In this document: one piece after another, positions 60,016 to 64,000 of the stretch
How the letters are laid out: every line of letters begins with the position of its first letter
Position numbering within the stretch: the first letter of the stretch is position 1
Assembly: GCF_015291725.1 (NCBI RefSeq)
Contig: NZ_CP030038.1
Coordinates: 6,189,001 to 6,253,000 of the forward strand
Direction: 5' to 3'
Source: Bradyrhizobium sp. CCBAU 51765
GTDB lineage: Bacteria > Pseudomonadota > Alphaproteobacteria > Rhizobiales > Xanthobacteraceae
Length of the DNA stretch: 64,000 bases
Notes under the pieces: generated by a model
Databases searched by the model: none
Seen by the model: the letters and a program-made list of their open reading frames with translations, nothing else
Told to the model about the DNA's origin: nothing
Translations under genes and position numbers: made by a program

Positions 60016-60504
60016 ATGAACGCGTTTCGTCAGAGTGTGGAAGTCATGATCCCGGCGTTGCGGCGCTACGCCCGCGCGCTCACGCGCGATGCGGATGCGG
60101 CCGACGATCTGGTGCAGGATACATTGGTGCGCGCGCTGCGTTCGGAACGCCTGTTTCTCGGAGGCGACGTCAGGAGCTGGCTCTATACGATCCTGACCAA
60201 CCTCAACAAGAACCGGCGGCGCTCACTGGCAAGGCGGCCGCAATTCATGCCGCTGACGGAGAACAACCCGGATGCCAGCGGGACCGAGGCCGAAGGACGT
60301 GACATCGAGAAGGCGCTGGCCACCCTCGTCGAGGAACAGCGTTCGGTGCTGCTCCTGGTGATGCTGGAAGGCATGAGCTATCGCGAGGTCGCCGACATCC
60401 AAGGCGTGCCGATCGGCACCGTGATGTCGCGCCTGGCACGCGCACGGGCCCACGTTAAAGCCTCGCTGGAGGGTGAGCGCCCGGCGCTCAGGCGGGTGAA
60501 ATGA
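60016..60504 (+). CDS. ECF sigma factor
   Basis: A 162-residue sigma-70-family ECF factor. Region 2 is 'YARALTRDADAADDLVQDTL' with 'LFLGGDVRSWLYTILTNLNK'; region 4 is 'QRSVLLLVMLEGMSYREVAD' with 'GVPIGTVMSRLARARAHVKA'. It is followed after 105 nt by a membrane anti-sigma gene. A weak GGAAT-N16-TGTT pattern at about 59944-59968 could be a self-recognised promoter, but the match is poor. Confidence 0.92.
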   Translation: MNAFRQSVEVMIPALRRYARALTRDADAADDLVQDTLVRALRSERLFLGGDVRSWLYTILTNLNKNRRRSLARRPQFMPLTENNPDASGTEAEGRDIEKALATLVEEQRSVLLLVMLEGMSYREVADIQGVPIGTVMSRLARARAHVKASLEGERPALRRVK

Positions 60505-60609
60505 GGACAGCGTGATGCATCGCACATCGTCCGCCCGCAGCCAGTCGAGGACGCGAGCGAAGTTGAGCCACGAACGATTTTTTGGGCCGCAGAGCCAGAG
60601 ACGACCGAT

Positions 60610-61380
60610 ATGAACGACCGCAATATCCCGGTGACCGAAGACGAGCTGCACGCCTATGTCGACGGCGAGCTGCCGGCGGAACGTCGCGCCGACGTCGAAG
60701 CCTGGCTCGCCGCCCACCCTGACGATGCCGAGCGGGTCCAATCCTGGCGGACCATGGCCGAGATGCTGCACGCCCGCTACGATTCCGTCGCACAGGAGCC
60801 GGTGCCGGCACGGCTGGAGCTGGAGCGGCTGGAACGCCGCCCGCGGCAATGGCTCTATGGCGCCGCCGCGGCGGCGTTGGTGGCCTTCGTCGCCGGCGGC
60901 ACGGCCGGCTGGGTGGCACATGGCGCCGCCAACGCGCCCACCACGTTCCAGAGCCTTACGGCAGACGCGCTCGATGCTCACCGCCTCTACGTCGTCGAGG
61001 TCCGCCATCCCGTCGAAGTCGGCGGCAACGAGCGTGACCATCTCCAGGCCTGGCTGACCCGGCGCTGCGGCTGGACGGTGTTCGCTCCGAACCTGGAGGC
61101 GAGCGGGCTGAAGCTTGTCGGTGGCCGGCTTCTGCCCGGGCCGAGCGGTCCCGCATCGTTCCTGATGTATGAGGGCGCCTCGGGTGAGCGGTACACGATT
61201 TACACCGCCAAGACCGAGACTGGTGCGACGCAGATGCGCTACGCCAGAACGGACAAGGACGGAGCGCTGTTCTGGGCCGAGCGCGGCGTCGGCTACGTCG
61301 TCAGCGGCGGCGGCGATCGCGAGCGGCTGACCAAGGTGGCGCAGGCCGTATACGACCAAGCGGAGAAACACGGTACCTGA
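60610..61380 (+). CDS. Anti-sigma factor (membrane-bound)
   Basis: A 256-residue protein with an N-terminal cytoplasmic zinc-less anti-sigma-like part ('EDELHAYVDGELPAERRADV'), one membrane helix at about residues 79-100 ('AAAAALVAFVAGGTAGWVAH') and a periplasmic domain. 'EVRHPVEVGGNERDHLQAWL' followed by 'RRCGWTVFAPNL' is the pattern of anti-sigma proteins paired with ECF factors in Bradyrhizobium. It should hold the preceding sigma factor until a signal is sensed. Confidence 0.88.
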   Translation: MNDRNIPVTEDELHAYVDGELPAERRADVEAWLAAHPDDAERVQSWRTMAEMLHARYDSVAQEPVPARLELERLERRPRQWLYGAAAAALVAFVAGGTAGWVAHGAANAPTTFQSLTADALDAHRLYVVEVRHPVEVGGNERDHLQAWLTRRCGWTVFAPNLEASGLKLVGGRLLPGPSGPASFLMYEGASGERYTIYTAKTETGATQMRYARTDKDGALFWAERGVGYVVSGGGDRERLTKVAQAVYDQAEKHGT

Positions 61381-61698
61381 GCAACCGCATAAGCGCGGTG
61401 CCCAGATTCCGACATTGAAAATTTGGAATCAAGACATCGGCGCGTCTCATTATCGCACCGGATGATCACGCGAAAATGAGCAGCGTTCGATCCGCCGATC
61501 GACGCGGGCGGCCTCGATTGGGGCTTTTGGTACCGCGCTGGTCCCCCTCTCGAGGCCGCACCTTATTCTCGGCTGCCCGCCGGACAGCCGACACGTCTTG
61601 AAGTCAGCATCGACGTGCGATGCGCTTCAGGCGCAAGTTGAGCATCATCCTTTCGGGAAGAGAATGCTCTGATCGTCGAGGTGGCCCCGGATAGCGCC
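61381..61698. other. Intergenic stretch without a convincing gene
   Basis: About 320 bases between the convergent anti-sigma gene and the DnaJ-like gene. I see no gene, tRNA or clear hairpin with a T tract. Confidence 0.5.
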
Positions 61699-62664
61699 CT
61701 AGCCGAGCCCGCTACGTGGATTGTAGGGATGGTGGTCCCGCCACTTCTCCATCAATGCTTCGAGCTCGGCGTCGTTCCCGTCCGGTAGCATAATCCTGAT
61801 GGTCACGAAGAGGTCCCCGGTTGCGCCCGCTTTCGGCAAGCCCTTGCCCTTGAGGCGGAAGGTCCGGCCGCTGGAGGTGTTCTTCGGGATCGAAAGCTCC
61901 ACGGCATTGCCGAGGGTGGGCACGCGGACCTTGCCGCCGAGCACCGCCTCATACAACGTCACCGGCAGGTCGATCCTGAGATCGGCGCCCTCGACCTTGA
62001 AGAACGGGTGCGGCGCGATGTTGATGGTGATCAGAAGATCGCCGGGCGGATGGCCCTGCGCGCTCTCGCCCTGCCCCCGGAGCCGAATTTGCTGGCCCTC
62101 GGTGACGCCGGCCGGAATCTTGACGTTGAGCTCCTTGCCCGTCGGCAGCCGGACGCGCTTCTCGCCACCCTTGGCCGACTCTTCCAGCGAGACGGACATG
62201 GCGACATTGACATCAAGATCGAGCCCAATGCCGCCGGTATCGAATTCGAACTGGGCGCCGCCGCCGGCCCCAGGCCGGGCGCCACGCACCCCGCCGCCGA
62301 ACATGCTGTTGAGGATATCCTCGAACGCGCCGCCGCCCGGGCCGCCACCCGCACCGCCACTCCGGAACGTATAGCTTTCGAACCCGCCGGGACCTGCGCG
62401 GCCGCGCGGCCCCCCGCCGCCAGGAAAACCCTGGAAGCGTGGCTTGCCCTCGGCATCAATCTCGCCGCGGTCAAACTGCTTGCGCTTGTCCTCGTCGCCG
62501 AGGATCTCGTTGGCCGAGTTGATCTCGGCGAAGCGCTCGGCGGCCTTCGGATCACCCTTGTTGCTGTCCGGATGATGCTTCTTGGCCAGCTTGCGATAGG
62601 CGCTCTTGATCGCGGCAGCGCTGGCGCTCCGCGGCACCCCCAAGACCTCATAGGGGTCGCGCAT
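61699..62664 (-). CDS. CbpA-type DnaJ co-chaperone
   Basis: A 321-residue J-domain protein. The J domain (about residues 2-68) has the HPD triad in 'KLAKKHHPDSNKGD'. A Gly/Phe/Arg-rich linker follows (about 75-130), and then the DnaJ C-terminal substrate domains ('FKVEGADLRIDLPVTLYEAV', 'LPKAGATGDLFVTIRIMLPD'). The zinc-finger CxxCxGxG repeats of DnaJ are absent, so it is of the CbpA/DnaJ-II type. It stimulates DnaK. Confidence 0.92.
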   Translation of the reverse strand: MRDPYEVLGVPRSASAAAIKSAYRKLAKKHHPDSNKGDPKAAERFAEINSANEILGDEDKRKQFDRGEIDAEGKPRFQGFPGGGGPRGRAGPGGFESYTFRSGGAGGGPGGGAFEDILNSMFGGGVRGARPGAGGGAQFEFDTGGIGLDLDVNVAMSVSLEESAKGGEKRVRLPTGKELNVKIPAGVTEGQQIRLRGQGESAQGHPPGDLLITINIAPHPFFKVEGADLRIDLPVTLYEAVLGGKVRVPTLGNAVELSIPKNTSSGRTFRLKGKGLPKAGATGDLFVTIRIMLPDGNDAELEALMEKWRDHHPYNPRSGLG

Positions 62665-62770
62665 TCGTCACGTCTCCTTCAAGAAATCGAATTGTTCAAA
62701 GGGCTCCCCGCCCCACCTGCGGATCATGTGGGAAGAGAGTGGCATTTTTGCAACTAGGAGCGTGGTGAAC

Positions 62771-63172
62771 CTAGCTCCGCCACGGCTTTAGCGTATGAAT
62801 CTCCCAACGGCCACGGCTCCTTTGGCAGCCGGCGCCCTGAAGCCAGCTTTCGGTGCTGCCGTTGACGTAGCTTGCCAGGAAGTCGCGGCATCTGCGTCCG
62901 TCCTCGGCGGCATAGGACTGGGCGATCGGCGTCACCGAGCCGCGCGCCCCGGTCTCCGGATTCTCCCAGTGCTGGCTGGAATCCTTGTCGCCCTTGCTGA
63001 GCACGTCGGAGGCGGCATTGCGCGCGAAGGCGAGATCGGTCTCGGTGGGCGCCGCGTCTCTCGCCGGCCGCGCGATCGAGCCGGTGAGATCGCTGTCGTC
63101 AGTCCTGGCGAAGGCACTCGTGTCATTGCGGGAGAAGCTGCAGCCGCCGGCGCCGAGCCCGACCAGAATCAT
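62771..63172 (-). CDS. RT0821/Lpp0805-like surface lipoprotein
   Basis: About 133 residues from the ATG at 63172. A short hydrophobic stretch ends in 'GLGAGGCSFSRND', a lipobox-like Cys, and the C-terminal domain has 'RRCRDFLASYVNGSTESWLQ' and 'GAGCQRSRGRWEI', the pattern of the RT0821/Lpp0805 family. The start is uncertain: a GTG two codons earlier or a longer signal reaching 63334 is possible. It is divergent from pdxH. Confidence 0.72.
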   Translation of the reverse strand: MILVGLGAGGCSFSRNDTSAFARTDDSDLTGSIARPARDAAPTETDLAFARNAASDVLSKGDKDSSQHWENPETGARGSVTPIAQSYAAEDGRRCRDFLASYVNGSTESWLQGAGCQRSRGRWEIHTLKPWRS

Positions 63173-63291
63173 CGTCACGACGAGGCCGGAGGGCCGGATC
63201 GCCGATAGGCCAACGCGATCCCATGCCCTATATAGGGCGGTAGCGGACAAGGACGCATTTTGGGCCGCGGGACGCAACTCGGACTCCAGAC

Positions 63292-63933
63292 ATGACCGAC
63301 ACGACCTCGATGAAACACCAGACACCCTTAACATCCGGTGATTTCACCGCCGCCGACGAGCCATTTGCGCTGTTCGAGACCTGGCTGAACGAGGCGACCA
63401 AGAGCGAGCCGAACGATCCGAATGCCATGGCGCTCGCAACCGTCGACCCTGACGGGCTGCCGGACGTCCGCATGGTGCTGATGAAGGGCTTCGATACCGA
63501 AGGTTTCGTCTTCTACAGCCACATCGCCAGCCAGAAGGGCCGCGAACTCGCCGCAAATCCTAAGGCGGCGTTACTGTTTCACTGGAAATCGCTGCGCCGT
63601 CAGGTCCGCATCCGCGGCAACGTGACGCCGGTGACCGACGCGGAGGCCGACGCCTATTTCGCGACGCGACCGAAGCAGGCCCAGATCGGCGCTTGGGCGA
63701 GCAAGCAGTCGCAGGAGCTGGAGAGCCGCTTCGCCTTCGAACAGGCCATCGCCAAGGTCGCGGCCAGATACGTCATCGGCGAAGTGCCGCGGCCGCCGGG
63801 CTGGAGCGGCTGGCGCATCACCCCCTCGCGGATCGAGTTCTGGCATGACCGGCCGTTCCGGCTGCACGACCGCATCGAATTTCGCCGTGACGCGGCCGGC
63901 CAACCGTGGTCCAAGACGCGGATGTATCCGTAA
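63292..63933 (+). CDS. pdxH: Pyridoxamine 5'-phosphate oxidase
   Basis: A 213-residue FMN enzyme that makes pyridoxal 5'-phosphate. It shows 'MALATVDPDGLPDVRMVLMK', 'FVFYSHIASQKGRELAANPK', 'LLFHWKSLRRQVRIRGNV' and the C-terminal signature 'IEFWHDRPFRLHDRIEFRR'. Length fits the family. PLP made here would serve enzymes such as the decarboxylase at 7.5-10.3 kb. Confidence 0.96.
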   Translation: MTDTTSMKHQTPLTSGDFTAADEPFALFETWLNEATKSEPNDPNAMALATVDPDGLPDVRMVLMKGFDTEGFVFYSHIASQKGRELAANPKAALLFHWKSLRRQVRIRGNVTPVTDAEADAYFATRPKQAQIGAWASKQSQELESRFAFEQAIAKVAARYVIGEVPRPPGWSGWRITPSRIEFWHDRPFRLHDRIEFRRDAAGQPWSKTRMYP

Positions 63934-63953
63934 AGATTGGGCCGCCTGAAAGA

Positions 63954-64000
63954 TGTCCATGCCGCATTCGTCCAATGCGCCGCGCCGCACGCTGCTCCTG
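63954..64000 (+). CDS. Start of a further gene (partial)
   Basis: An ATG at 63954 opens a frame reading 'MSMPHSSNAPRRTLLL' to the window edge, 21 nt after pdxH. I recall an SDR-type oxidoreductase following pdxH in Bradyrhizobium, and this N-terminus would fit, but too little is visible to name it. Confidence 0.4.

Overview
The window looks like a chromosome segment of a Bradyrhizobium-type alphaproteobacterium. It is GC-rich and densely packed with genes. It carries families typical of that group: DUF3551, IalB-like, RT0821/Lpp0805-like, FixK-type Crp regulators and FixJ-type response regulators. It also has the hdac-like/xseB/dxs/tlyA/RNA-methyltransferase gene order and palindromic intergenic repeats of the 'CATTCCGGGGCG' type. 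I saw no insertion sequence, prophage, integrase or CRISPR array.

Region A (about 1-35.5 kb) reads as a low-oxygen or anaerobic-maintenance island. Ten perfect TTGA-N6-TCAA dyads (FNR/FixK boxes) lie in front of nearly every transcription unit here. Each is centred 60-93 nt upstream of the chosen start codon, and several sit between divergent genes. In order the units are: a membrane-fusion export pair with small secreted proteins and a PPK2 polyphosphate kinase; a large PLP-dependent basic amino-acid decarboxylase with an AspT-type antiporter; DUF1275-SulP divergent from a second AspT-type antiporter, a secreted hydrolase and an IalB-like protein; a regulatory knot of two FixK-type regulators, a FixJ-type response regulator and a lone receiver; a K+-channel-like protein, a phasin, a tandem alpha/beta-hydrolase and other hydrolases; a two-subunit CoA-transferase with a MaoC hydratase; and an operon DUF3141 (PhaC-like)-phosphotransacetylase-acetate kinase-enoyl-ACP reductase. 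My inference is that these units form one program: acetyl-phosphate/acetate and acyl-CoA/polyester metabolism, polyphosphate use and decarboxylation-coupled antiport to keep energy and pH under oxygen limitation.

Region B (about 36-51 kb) is mostly housekeeping: tRNA-Gln, acyl-CoA dehydrogenase, an MFS transporter, 5'-nucleotidase, deacetylase-family protein, xseB, dxs, deoxyribosyltransferase-like protein, TlyA and a TrmA-family rRNA methyltransferase. Two more FixK-type boxes occur here, one in front of an Acg-like nitroreductase.

Region C (about 51-64 kb) contains a VWA protein and a fluoride riboswitch with its own terminator, followed by an MFS transporter and the fluoride exporter CrcB. 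Then come ClpS, a class III cyclase, aroC, a histidine phosphatase, a second fabI, an ECF sigma/anti-sigma pair, a CbpA-type DnaJ protein and pdxH. The window cuts through a histidine-kinase-type sensor gene at its left end and an unidentified gene at its right end.
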